A model generated the notes under the pieces. That model had not been told where the DNA came from, did not search any database, and saw only the letters and a list, made by a program, of their open reading frames with translations. Shown one piece after another: positions 7,797-14,225 of a stretch of 17,476 nucleotides of DNA. Origin of the DNA: JANMEX01 sp043776635 (GTDB taxonomy: Bacteria; Pseudomonadota; Alphaproteobacteria; Rhizobiales; Rhizobiaceae); assembly GCA_043776635.1 (NCBI GenBank), contig JAYVRA010000091.1, positions 1 to 17,476 on the forward strand, written 5' to 3'. Positions within the stretch are counted from its first letter, which is position 1. Every line of letters begins with the position of its first letter. The position numbers and the translations under genes were made by a program.

Positions 7797-7833
7797 GCGC
7801 ACTTGCTGCGATGTAAGCGCACTTGCAATGTAA
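7780..7833 (+). repeat. Three tandem near-copies across the xylG stop codon
   Basis: Three adjacent units share GCGCACTTGC followed by GATGTAA or AATGTAA: 7780-7796 (17 bases), 7797-7816 (20 bases, with a CTGC variation) and 7817-7833 (17 bases). The first unit encodes the last residues of XylG and its TAA stop, and the later units repeat that end as non-coding DNA. This looks like local tandem duplication of the gene end. Unit lengths of 17 and 20 put the later TAA codons in other frames. Confidence 0.85.
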
Positions 7834-7850
7834 TAGTAGAGAAAACTTAG

Positions 7851-7888
7851 AAGTGGCGTGAGTAATATTTTTACCGCGCCACTTTTTT
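7851..7888. terminator. Terminator between convergent xylG and lspA
   Basis: AAGTGGCG (7851-7858) pairs perfectly with CGCCACTT (7877-7884), with a possible inner GTAA/TTAC stem. On the plus strand it is followed by TTTT (7885-7888), 54 bases after the xylG stop. The lspA stop codon (7887-7889) overlaps the T-run. On the minus strand the same stem follows lspA directly, preceded by AAAA but with a weaker T-tail, so it may serve both convergent operons. Confidence 0.75.
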
Positions 7889-8354
7889 AGCCCTTAGCGC
7901 CACGCCAACTCAAAAACTCTTCCAGCACAATCAGCGCAGCGCCAACGGAAATAAACGCATCGGCCAGATTAAACACGGCAAATGACCAGACCGGCGTGTG
8001 AAACAGCACATAATCCACCACATAGCCAAGCGTGACGCGGTCAATCAGATTGCCGATCGCACCGCCGATAATCAGCGTGAAACCGAGGCGCGCCAGCCAG
8101 TTTGAAGGGCTGGTGCGATATGCCAGCCACGCGACAAACAGGACGATGAGGCTTGTGCCTATAACCAAGGCGCGATCATCCAAGCCCCACAGCATGGAAA
8201 ACGCCACGCCTTCATTCCATGTGCGGTAAAGCCCAAGGAAAGGCAGCACATCAGCGAGGGTTTGGAATGTCAGATTGGTTTCGACCAGATATTTCACCCA
8301 CTGGTCAAGACCGACCAGCGCTACGACTAGAGCAATCATGCTTTTGAAATTCAT
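7887..8354 (-). CDS. lspA: Lipoprotein signal peptidase (signal peptidase II)
   Basis: A 155-residue inner-membrane aspartyl protease (family A8) that cleaves the signal peptide of diacylglyceryl-modified prolipoproteins. Four hydrophobic segments are visible (about 6-22, 63-80, 90-112 and 127-146). Conserved blocks are WNEGVAFS (46-53), GNLIDRVTLGYVVDYV (101-116) and FNLADAFI (128-135). By family alignment the catalytic pair is Asp114 and Asp132. The ATG overlaps the stop of the upstream methyltransferase gene by four bases (ATGA), so translation is probably coupled. It is the last gene of the sppA-to-lspA run and its stop lies in the terminator hairpin region. Confidence 0.96.
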   Translation of the reverse strand: MNFKSMIALVVALVGLDQWVKYLVETNLTFQTLADVLPFLGLYRTWNEGVAFSMLWGLDDRALVIGTSLIVLFVAWLAYRTSPSNWLARLGFTLIIGGAIGNLIDRVTLGYVVDYVLFHTPVWSFAVFNLADAFISVGAALIVLEEFLSWRGAKG

Positions 8355-9178
8355 GGATTTCGCTCATCCAACTTTAGCGCATGACGGCGCACTTCAAAAA
8401 GGGTAACACCAGTGGCTATGGCCAGGTTTAGCGAATCCGCGCGGCCTTGCTGCGGGATGCGGATTAGCTTGTCGCACGCGCCGCTAAGTGCTTGGCCCAT
8501 GCCGGATTGTTCATTGCCCATGATCACGAGCACCGGAGCTTTGGAATAATCCACCGTGCGATAGTCCACAGCGCCCTTGAGATGCGTGCCGCAGACGAGG
8601 CCTGTGAACGTTTGGCGAAACGCAATGAACTCAGCCTCACTGGCATGATAAAACGGCACTGCAAAGACCGAGCCCATCGTGGCGCGCACGGCCTCAATCG
8701 CAAACGGGTCGGTGCATTCGCCGATTAGAATAACGCCCTTCACGCCAGCCGCATCAGCGGTGCGTATGATGGTGCCAAGATTTCCCGGATCCCGCACGCG
8801 GTCGAGCGCAAGATATGTATCCGTGCCGATTGCCTTGATACTTGTTAGCGCATTATAGCGCTGCTCGAAAACGCCGAGCACCGCCTGCGGGTTATCGCGG
8901 CGTGTGATGGCAGCGGTCACTTTTTCGCTGGTTTCAACAACTTCCGCGCCAAGCGCCAGTGCGCGGGCGATGGTTTTATCCGCTACCGGATTACCAGTTG
9001 CCGCTTTCGCCACGACTAAAATATTCAGCTTCCAGCCCAAATCCAGCGCATCAATGACGAGCTTTAAGCCCTCTGCTAAAAACAAATTGGTTTCGTCGCG
9101 GTTCTTTTTCTGTGCCAGCGCTTTGATGTCTTTGACCAGCGGATTGGCGAGCGATGTGATTTCTTTAATCGCGTTCAT
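8351..9178 (-). CDS. TrmH/SpoU-family RNA 2'-O-methyltransferase
   Basis: A 275-residue SPOUT methyltransferase that probably methylates a ribose 2'-OH in 23S rRNA or tRNA. An N-terminal substrate-binding domain (about 1-105, including FLAEGLKLV) precedes the trefoil-knot domain with all three family motifs: RDPGNLGTIIRTADA (129-143), VIMGNEQSGM (218-227) and IPQQGRADSLNLAIA (241-255). The exact target base cannot be told from the sequence. The layout resembles RlmB- or TsnR-like enzymes more than tRNA-specific TrmH. The ATG abuts the stop of the upstream methyltransferase gene, and the 3' end overlaps lspA by four bases. A TrmH methylase next to lspA is common in Hyphomicrobiales. Confidence 0.93.
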   Translation of the reverse strand: MNAIKEITSLANPLVKDIKALAQKKNRDETNLFLAEGLKLVIDALDLGWKLNILVVAKAATGNPVADKTIARALALGAEVVETSEKVTAAITRRDNPQAVLGVFEQRYNALTSIKAIGTDTYLALDRVRDPGNLGTIIRTADAAGVKGVILIGECTDPFAIEAVRATMGSVFAVPFYHASEAEFIAFRQTFTGLVCGTHLKGAVDYRTVDYSKAPVLVIMGNEQSGMGQALSGACDKLIRIPQQGRADSLNLAIATGVTLFEVRRHALKLDERNP

Positions 9179-10198
9179 TTAAGGCATCCAGCGCGAGAAC
9201 AGCGAAGTAGACAGCGCACGGCCTGCGGATTTTTCGCGCAGTATAAGTTCGCCCGATTCCACCATGCCGCCCATGCCGATGAAACGATCGCGTACCAGCT
9301 CGTGGATAGCATAGAACGACGCGCGGATGGAGTAGGCGGTCAAAACCATTGCCAGCGGATTTGGCGAGAGAATGGCGCGGCAGGCATCGACCATTTGCGG
9401 CAGATGCTCAAACAATTGCCAGACTTCGCCAGCCGGACCACGGCCAAAGGCGGGCGGGTCCAAGAGGATTATGTCGTATGTCGAGTTGCGCCGTTCTTCG
9501 CGCAGCACGAATTTCATGGCATCGTCCACTATCCAGCGGATCGGCTTGCCGTTGAGTTTTGCAATTTCCTGATTTTCCCGCGCCCAGCCGACAGCTTTTT
9601 TAGAGGCATCCACATGAGTAACTTCGGCGCCCGCCCGCGCCGCCAAAAGGCTGGCAACGCCGGTGTAGCCGAAGAGATTGAGCACCTTCACCGGACGGTT
9701 GGCGCTCTTAATCAGATCGCACATAAACGCCCAGTGTGCGCCTTGTTCTGGAAACACGCCGACATGGCGAAACGATGTGAAGCGGCCCAGGAAAGCCATG
9801 CCTTCATGTTCCATAGGCCATGTTTCGCCAAGCGCCACTTTAGGAAACAGCCAGCGACCCATGCCCTCTTCATCGGTATTGCCGGTGAAAATGGCGTCGC
9901 ACTTTTTCCACTCAGATGAGTCAAGCGCAGGCTGCCAAATCGCCTGGCCTTCGGGACGCTCAATGCGGTAGGGGCCATATTGCTCAATTTTGCGTCCATT
10001 ACCGCTGTCGATCAGAGCATAATCAGCGTTAGGTTTGGTTTCGAGAATAATCGGCAGGCGCTCATTGGAAAGCGCACCAATGCGGTGCTCCAGTGGTATT
10101 ACCTCAATAGGCTTTTGCGGTGCGACATGATTTTGCTGTCCAGCCCGGTTTTGCGGCGCAGCTTGGCGGCGCGGCGCGGCGCGATCTTTTGACAACAT
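9179..10198 (-). CDS. Class I SAM-dependent methyltransferase, RlmI/RlmK-like
   Basis: A 339-residue Rossmann-fold methyltransferase. The SAM-binding motif I is VKVLNLFGYTGVASL (170-184), the acidic end of strand two is THVDASKKAV (194-203), and motif IV is LLDPPAFGRG (245-254). The NLFGYTG and DPPAFGRG motifs are those of the RlmI/RlmK group, which modifies 23S rRNA, but the substrate here is unknown. The first 30 residues are a basic, Gln/Ala/Arg-rich tail (AAPRRQAAPQNRAGQQNHVA) of unclear role. The region before the ATG at 10198 shows no good ribosome site; the lapA stop is three bases away, so coupling is likely. No better internal start is visible. Confidence 0.85.
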   Translation of the reverse strand: MLSKDRAAPRRQAAPQNRAGQQNHVAPQKPIEVIPLEHRIGALSNERLPIILETKPNADYALIDSGNGRKIEQYGPYRIERPEGQAIWQPALDSSEWKKCDAIFTGNTDEEGMGRWLFPKVALGETWPMEHEGMAFLGRFTSFRHVGVFPEQGAHWAFMCDLIKSANRPVKVLNLFGYTGVASLLAARAGAEVTHVDASKKAVGWARENQEIAKLNGKPIRWIVDDAMKFVLREERRNSTYDIILLDPPAFGRGPAGEVWQLFEHLPQMVDACRAILSPNPLAMVLTAYSIRASFYAIHELVRDRFIGMGGMVESGELILREKSAGRALSTSLFSRWMP

Positions 10199-10201
10199 GA
10201 T

Positions 10202-10534
10202 TTAAGCCGGCGGAAGCAAGGTCAGATTGCTGCGAACCTGCGCATCACGCGCCCTTGCTTCTTTTTGTAGAGAAACCACTTCGGCATTGGCGCTCTTTGC
10301 TGCGCGGCGGTTACGCCCTTGCGCTGCCCACGTCACTAACGAGCCCAGCAACAGGCCAATGAGCAAGGCGCCAAACAAAAAGACAAAAAGCGGCGCTGAA
10401 AATGACATCAGCGCGTTGTTTGCGGTGAATGGATCAACTGTCAGCGTTACCTGTGCACGGTTGGCGACGGACAAGGCAATCAAAATAATTGCGGCGGGTA
10501 TCAACAGAATAATCCAAAACAATCTGCCAATCAT
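10202..10534 (-). CDS. lapA: LapA-domain inner-membrane protein
   Basis: A 110-residue protein of the LapA (DUF1049) family. Two membrane segments are clear: about 6-22 (FWIILLIPAAIILIALSVA) and about 46-67 (APLFVFLFGALLIGLLLG), followed by a charged cytoplasmic tail with coiled-coil character (about 73-102). In E. coli LapA pairs with LapB in LPS assembly control, but alphaproteobacterial members are less studied and no lapB is seen here. I chose the ATG at 10534, preceded by GAAGGTG; a TTG at 10567 would add 11 residues rich in Gly and Asp. It sits between ihfB and the methyltransferase, as in many rhizobial genomes. Confidence 0.8.
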   Translation of the reverse strand: MIGRLFWIILLIPAAIILIALSVANRAQVTLTVDPFTANNALMSFSAPLFVFLFGALLIGLLLGSLVTWAAQGRNRRAAKSANAEVVSLQKEARARDAQVRSNLTLLPPA

Positions 10535-10574
10535 GCCATCACCTTCAAAGTTACCGTACGGCCGCAAAATTATT

Positions 10575-10859
10575 TTATAACGCGGTGTTTAGCCTGTCGC
10601 GCAGCTCTTTGCCAGTCTTGAAAAACGGAACCCATTTTTCTTCAACTGAGACCGCCTCTCCTGTCTTAGGATTGCGGCCGGCGCGTGGCAGACGGTTTTT
10701 CACAGAAAATGCGCCGAACCCGCGCAGCTCTACGCGGTTGCCTTCAGCAAGCGCATTGGTGATTTCGTCAAACACAGAGTTCACGATATTTTCAACATCG
10801 CGTTGAAACAGGTGCGGATTGCTGTCGGCAATGGATTGTACAAGTTCAGATTTAATCAT
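10575..10859 (-). CDS. ihfB: Integration host factor, beta subunit
   Basis: A 94-residue DNA-bending protein of the HU/IHF family that pairs with IHF alpha to bend DNA at specific sites, including sigma-54 promoters. The start MIKSELVQSIADSNPHL and the arm signature GRNPKTGE (residues 61-68) are typical. VELRGFGAFSV and the C-terminal PFFKTGKELRDRLN fit the beta rather than alpha subunit or HU. GAGGGA lies about eight bases before the ATG. It follows sppA by 51 bases and precedes lapA by 40, the rhizobial arrangement. An ihfA partner is not in this window. Confidence 0.95.
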   Translation of the reverse strand: MIKSELVQSIADSNPHLFQRDVENIVNSVFDEITNALAEGNRVELRGFGAFSVKNRLPRAGRNPKTGEAVSVEEKWVPFFKTGKELRDRLNTAL

Positions 10860-10910
10860 GTCGCGCGTCCCTCGCGTCAGTTTTCAAGAAAATGAAAATT
10901 TTCGAACTAT

Positions 10911-11891
10911 TCAATTGCGCCCATTTTTTCCAGAGTCAACGTCCCAAACGGAAACAAGTCCGTTAGAAAACAAATGTTGTGGAATTATTTCACTTAAAAG
11001 TGCAGATTTCTCATCGCCTAGGCCCAAAAGGTGAAAAATACCGGAAGATATTTTTGCCGAAAGCCACCACGGCGAGGTTTCAGATTTCGGTTTCCATTCA
11101 ATGACATCCAGCTTTTCCCCGCCATTCTTGGCGTTAACCCAAGCCAGCGCCGCGTCTTGCCCGCCCAACTCATCAATCAACTTGTTTTGCAACGCCTGAC
11201 GACCGGTGAACACCGAGCCGTCCGCCAACGCTAAAACCTGTGCCCGGTCTAAAGGCCGGCGCTCGTCGACGATTGAAACGAACCACTCATAGCTATCTAA
11301 AATCATCCTCCGGATCATGGCTTTGGCATCTTCACTGGCCGGGTTAAATGGATTGGGCTCCGCCTTCATCGGGCTGGATTTGATGGCCTCAACCTTCACG
11401 CCTAGATTGTTTAGAAGCACGGAAACGTCGGGATACTGGAACAACACGCCGATAGAGCCGACGATCGAGGATTTGCGGGCAACAATGTGGTCGCTGGCTG
11501 AGGCAATCATGTAGCCTGCCGAAGCCGCGAGCGTGCCGACTTGCGCTACCACAGGCTTCTTGCCCGCCAGTTCGCGCACGGCATCATATATCGCCTCGCC
11601 GCCAGCGGTAGTGCCGCCGGGGGAATCAATCGCCAAGATCACGCCTTTTACCGAATCGCTCTCGCCGACGGATTTAAGCAACGCCAGCAACTTCTCATCG
11701 CCGGTGATTGTGCCCTCAATGCGAACCTTGGCGATGTGCGACGTTGAGTTGGAGCGGCCAAACCCGCCATTTGCGTAGGCAAAGCCCGCAATGCCAGCAA
11801 GCAGCGCCATCACTATCGCCGCAATGCGCCAAAAACTCAGTTTGCGCCTCATAACACGCCGGTCTATCCAATTGTCAGCAGACTGTGACAT
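10911..11891 (-). CDS. sppA: Signal peptide peptidase SppA, short form
   Basis: A 326-residue S49-family serine protease that degrades signal peptides left in the inner membrane. One N-terminal membrane anchor is visible at about 20-40 (FWRIAAIVMALLAGIAGFAYA). The protease domain shows AIDSPGGTTAGGEAIYDAV (87-105) and LAASAGYMIASASDHIVA, with probable nucleophile Ser124. Lys176 in KSSPMKAEPNPF is the likely general base by comparison with the Bacillus-type enzymes. It has one S49 domain, unlike the double-length E. coli SppA. The ATG at 11891 follows GAGGGTG. It heads the minus-strand run and is divergent from lptC. Family members with the same fold (SohB) are the main alternative. Confidence 0.92.
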   Translation of the reverse strand: MSQSADNWIDRRVMRRKLSFWRIAAIVMALLAGIAGFAYANGGFGRSNSTSHIAKVRIEGTITGDEKLLALLKSVGESDSVKGVILAIDSPGGTTAGGEAIYDAVRELAGKKPVVAQVGTLAASAGYMIASASDHIVARKSSIVGSIGVLFQYPDVSVLLNNLGVKVEAIKSSPMKAEPNPFNPASEDAKAMIRRMILDSYEWFVSIVDERRPLDRAQVLALADGSVFTGRQALQNKLIDELGGQDAALAWVNAKNGGEKLDVIEWKPKSETSPWWLSAKISSGIFHLLGLGDEKSALLSEIIPQHLFSNGLVSVWDVDSGKNGRN

Positions 11892-11933
11892 GATGCACCC
11901 TCAAATTGCCGTAAAGTTTATATGTTAGTTTAT

Positions 11934-11963
11934 TTTATATCGTGCAGAACAAGCATTTTGCAA
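11934..11963 (-). promoter_or_regulatory. Candidate sppA promoter
   Basis: On the minus strand TTGCAA (11963-11958) is followed after 18 bases by TATAAA (11939-11934); shifting one base gives ATATAA with 17. The region is AT-rich and lies 43 bases upstream of the sppA ATG. The TTGCAA hexamer is its own reverse complement and is also the best -35 for the divergent lptC promoter. Confidence 0.5.
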
Positions 11964-11986
11964 TCAAACGGATATTTTTATATTGT
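11958..11986 (+). promoter_or_regulatory. Candidate lptC promoter
   Basis: TTGCAA (11958-11963) is followed after 17 bases by TATTGT (11981-11986). It sits 62 bases upstream of the lptC GTG start, in AT-rich DNA. TATATT three bases earlier is an alternative -10 with shorter spacing. It shares its -35 with the minus-strand sppA candidate. Confidence 0.4.
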
Positions 11987-12048
11987 TGAAATGGAATTAG
12001 TAGCCATCCCGGCATTGTAAAAGTAGAAACGAGAGGCTCGCACCACCA

Positions 12049-12753
12049 GTGGCTGGATCACAAGCACAGGCGTCACTCATAAGCAGCCTGCAATTGTCTG
12101 CGCACAAACGTGCGGCGGATGAATATGCCTCAGCCGATCGCCATTCGCGCCGCGTCCGTTTGGCGAAATTTGTGATTCCACTGGTGGCGCTGCTTGCCGG
12201 TGTTTTTTTTGCAGCCAAGATTTTTTTCCGCAACGAACTGCCGGTGGACGTCAGCACGGCAGGCGTCAGCCTTTCCGATGGCCGTGTGGTTATGGCCAAT
12301 CCAAAGCTTGATGGCATGACGGGTGATAAGCGGCCCTATAAAATGCAGGCCGAGCGCGCATTTCAAGAGTTGAAGAAGGAAGGACTGGTGGAGCTTGAGA
12401 AAATCACGGCCACACTGCCGTTTGGCAAAGAAACCACAGCAGACCTTACCGCCGGGGCTGGAGTATTTGACCACGGCAAGAATTTACTGAATTTGACCCA
12501 CTCTGTTTTGTTAAAAACCAATGACGGAATGGTAGCAAATCTAACGTCTGCGGCCATTGATATCGGGCAAAATACCCTCGTGTCCAATGAGCCTGTTGAT
12601 ATTACCGCGAAGGGTTCGCACATCACTGCTGACAGCATGCACGTGTCTGATGGCGGGAAGCATTTGATTTTTGATAAAAAAGTGCGATTAAACATCGACC
12701 CCAAGCAGTTTAACAAATCTGCGGGCGATGACGCGACACAAACACCCAATTGA
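12049..12753 (+). CDS. lptC: LPS export system protein LptC
   Basis: A 234-residue bitopic inner-membrane protein that receives LPS from LptB2FG and passes it to LptA. It has a charged cytoplasmic N-terminus, one membrane segment at about 40-58 (FVIPLVALLAGVFFAAKIF), then a beta-rich periplasmic domain with LptC-like segments (SLSDGRVVMANPKLDG, AERAFQELKKEG, VSNEPVDITAKGSHITADSM). The gene begins with GTG. In-frame codons upstream hold no start before a TAG at 12001, and no internal Met occurs before residue 83, so the GTG is well supported. GAGAGG lies 12 bases upstream, a rather long spacing. It is followed by lptA and lptB in the classical order, which supports the call despite low family conservation. 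Confidence 0.9.
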   Translation: MAGSQAQASLISSLQLSAHKRAADEYASADRHSRRVRLAKFVIPLVALLAGVFFAAKIFFRNELPVDVSTAGVSLSDGRVVMANPKLDGMTGDKRPYKMQAERAFQELKKEGLVELEKITATLPFGKETTADLTAGAGVFDHGKNLLNLTHSVLLKTNDGMVANLTSAAIDIGQNTLVSNEPVDITAKGSHITADSMHVSDGGKHLIFDKKVRLNIDPKQFNKSAGDDATQTPN

Positions 12754-12762
12754 GGACGTCCC

Positions 12763-13302
12763 ATGAGCCGTAGTTTTTTATTCACGTTTGTACTGGCTGG
12801 ATTGATGATGGCTGTGGGCGGGGCCGCGTCATCAGCTCAAAGCAACAAAGACCCGCTTACAGGACTTAAACTTTCAAATGATCAGCCGATCCAAATTGAA
12901 AGTGACAGGCTGGACGTGCGTGAGGCGGAAAGCGTGGCTGAATTTACCGGCAATGTGAAAGTTGTTCAGGGTGCAACGCTTTTAAAAGCCGGTAAAATGG
13001 TCGTTTATTATGTCAAAGGCAATGGCGGTTCCGCCACTACCGGGTCGGCCGCGATAGATCATCTGGTGGTTTCAGACAAAGTCTATGTGCAGTCTGATAC
13101 ACAAGTGGCGACCGGCGATGACGCGACGTTTGACATGAAAAGTCAGGTGCTGGTTCTGACTGGCGAAAAGGTAGTTTTGTCTGAGGGCGATAACGTCGCC
13201 GTTGGAAAGAAGCTGACCGTTCAAATGAAAACAGGACAAGCACATCTGGATGGTGGTCGCATCAGCATCGTGATTGATTCCAAATCTGCGAAAAAGAAAT
13301 AA
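12763..13302 (+). CDS. lptA: LPS export periplasmic bridge protein LptA
   Basis: A 179-residue precursor of the periplasmic OstA-fold protein that forms the LPS bridge between inner and outer membranes. Residues 1-26 look like a signal peptide (MSRSFLFTFVLAGLMMAVGG, then AASSAQS). The mature domain has the repeating beta-strand pattern of the family: QIESDRLDVREAESVAEFTG, VKVVQGATLLKAGKMVVYY, VYVQSDTQVATGDDATFDM and VVLSEGDNVAVGKKLTVQM. TGAGGAC, which includes the lptC stop, serves as ribosome site nine bases before the ATG, so the two are probably coupled. lptB follows six bases after the stop. Confidence 0.92.
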   Translation: MSRSFLFTFVLAGLMMAVGGAASSAQSNKDPLTGLKLSNDQPIQIESDRLDVREAESVAEFTGNVKVVQGATLLKAGKMVVYYVKGNGGSATTGSAAIDHLVVSDKVYVQSDTQVATGDDATFDMKSQVLVLTGEKVVLSEGDNVAVGKKLTVQMKTGQAHLDGGRISIVIDSKSAKKK

Positions 13303-13308
13303 GCGGAC

Positions 13309-14103
13309 GTGGCTATTTTCAATAATTTGTTTTCAGGCAAGGCGGCAAAGGCCGCCAAAGAACAACGTGCTGTCAAATATGAGGGCACGTTGATCGCACG
13401 CAATCTCGCTAAAAGCTACAAAGGCCGCCAAGTCGTCAATGGTGTGTCGCTCGGTTTGCGTGCCGGCGAAGCGGTCGGTCTGCTTGGCCCCAATGGTGCG
13501 GGCAAAACCACCTGTTTCTATATGGTCACGGGGCTGGTTCCCGTGGATGCGGGCACGATTGAAATCGACGGTCATGATGTCACGCAAATGCCGATGTACC
13601 GCCGCGCACGGCTGGGTATTGGCTATTTGCCGCAAGAAGCCTCAATTTTTCGCGGGTTATCAGTGGAAGATAATATCCGCGCCGTGCTGGAAGTTGTTGA
13701 GAAAGACAAAAAGCAGCGCGAGATTGACCTTGATGGCCTGCTGGAAGAGTTTCACATTTCACATTTACGCAAATCGCCGTCGATGGCGCTTTCCGGCGGT
13801 GAGAGGCGGCGCTTGGAAATTGCCCGTGCCCTGGCGTCCCGCCCGAATTTCATGTTGCTGGATGAGCCTTTTGCCGGTGTGGACCCTATTGCGGTTGCCG
13901 ATATTCAAAATCTTGTACGTCATCTCACCAGTCGCGGCATTGGCGTTTTGATTACCGATCATAATGTGCGCGAAACGCTCGGCCTTATTGATCGTGCCTA
14001 CATTATTCATGCAGGCGAGCTTTTGACCCATGGCACGCCGGCAGAAATCGTCGCCCATCCCGACGTGCGCCGCTTCTATCTTGGCGAACAATTCACACTT
14101 TGA
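13309..14103 (+). CDS. lptB: LPS export ABC transporter ATP-binding protein LptB
   Basis: A 264-residue cytoplasmic ATPase that energises LPS extraction by LptF and LptG. The domain is complete: Walker A GPNGAGKTT (60-68), Q-loop Gln109 in YLPQEAS, signature LSGGE (161-165), Walker B FMLLDEPFAGVDP (181-193) and H-loop His218. The LptB-typical ERRRLEIARAL and GIGVLITDHNVRETL segments are present. A 25-residue Lys/Ala-rich N-terminal tail precedes the usual family start. The start is GTG at 13309, six bases after the lptA stop and with only a weak AAGCGGA ribosome site, which suggests coupling to lptA. lptF and lptG are not in the window. Confidence 0.96.
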   Translation: MAIFNNLFSGKAAKAAKEQRAVKYEGTLIARNLAKSYKGRQVVNGVSLGLRAGEAVGLLGPNGAGKTTCFYMVTGLVPVDAGTIEIDGHDVTQMPMYRRARLGIGYLPQEASIFRGLSVEDNIRAVLEVVEKDKKQREIDLDGLLEEFHISHLRKSPSMALSGGERRRLEIARALASRPNFMLLDEPFAGVDPIAVADIQNLVRHLTSRGIGVLITDHNVRETLGLIDRAYIIHAGELLTHGTPAEIVAHPDVRRFYLGEQFTL

Positions 14104-14165
14104 TTACCTTACTGCCGCAAACACGGCATAAACCATGCCAGATTGCAATTGGATGAAATAATTTA

Positions 14166-14194
14166 TTGACACGCAAGCGTTATGCAGTTTCAGT
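14166..14194 (+). promoter_or_regulatory. Candidate rpoN promoter
   Basis: TTGACA (14166-14171), a perfect -35, is followed after 17 bases by TTCAGT (14189-14194), a poor -10. The proposed -10 is also the left arm of a six-base inverted repeat, TTCAGT-AAAC-ACTGAA (14189-14204), which could be an operator. Transcription would then begin near 14201, just before the AGGGGG ribosome site. Co-transcription with lptB across the 119-base gap is equally possible. Confidence 0.3.
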
Positions 14195-14205
14195 AAACAC
14201 TGAAC

Positions 14206-14225
14206 AGGGGGTTTGTGTTTTCGTG
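14206..14225 (+). promoter_or_regulatory. Ribosome site and GTG that set the rpoN start
   Basis: AGGGGG (14206-14211) lies 11 bases before GTG (14223-14225). Translation from this GTG gives (M)ALGQRLALRQTQSLVMTPQL, which lines up with the usual start of sigma-54 proteins. A TTG at 14166 in the same frame would add 19 unrelated residues and has no ribosome site; it lies within the TTGACA. Confidence 0.75.

Noticed and set aside
7131..7802. 223-residue frame opposite xylG
   Set aside because: The plus strand encodes a complete ABC ATPase with every motif. The opposite frame is His/Cys/Ala-rich and is a shadow of it.
9302..9919. 205-residue plus-strand frame opposite the class I methyltransferase
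   Set aside because: The minus strand has clear SAM-binding motifs and tight operon spacing. The plus frame has no ribosome site or family features.
14108..14138. Short hairpins after lptB (TGCCG/CGGCA and GGCAT/ATGCC) as a possible terminator
   Set aside because: The stems are only five base pairs, compete with each other, and no T-run follows.
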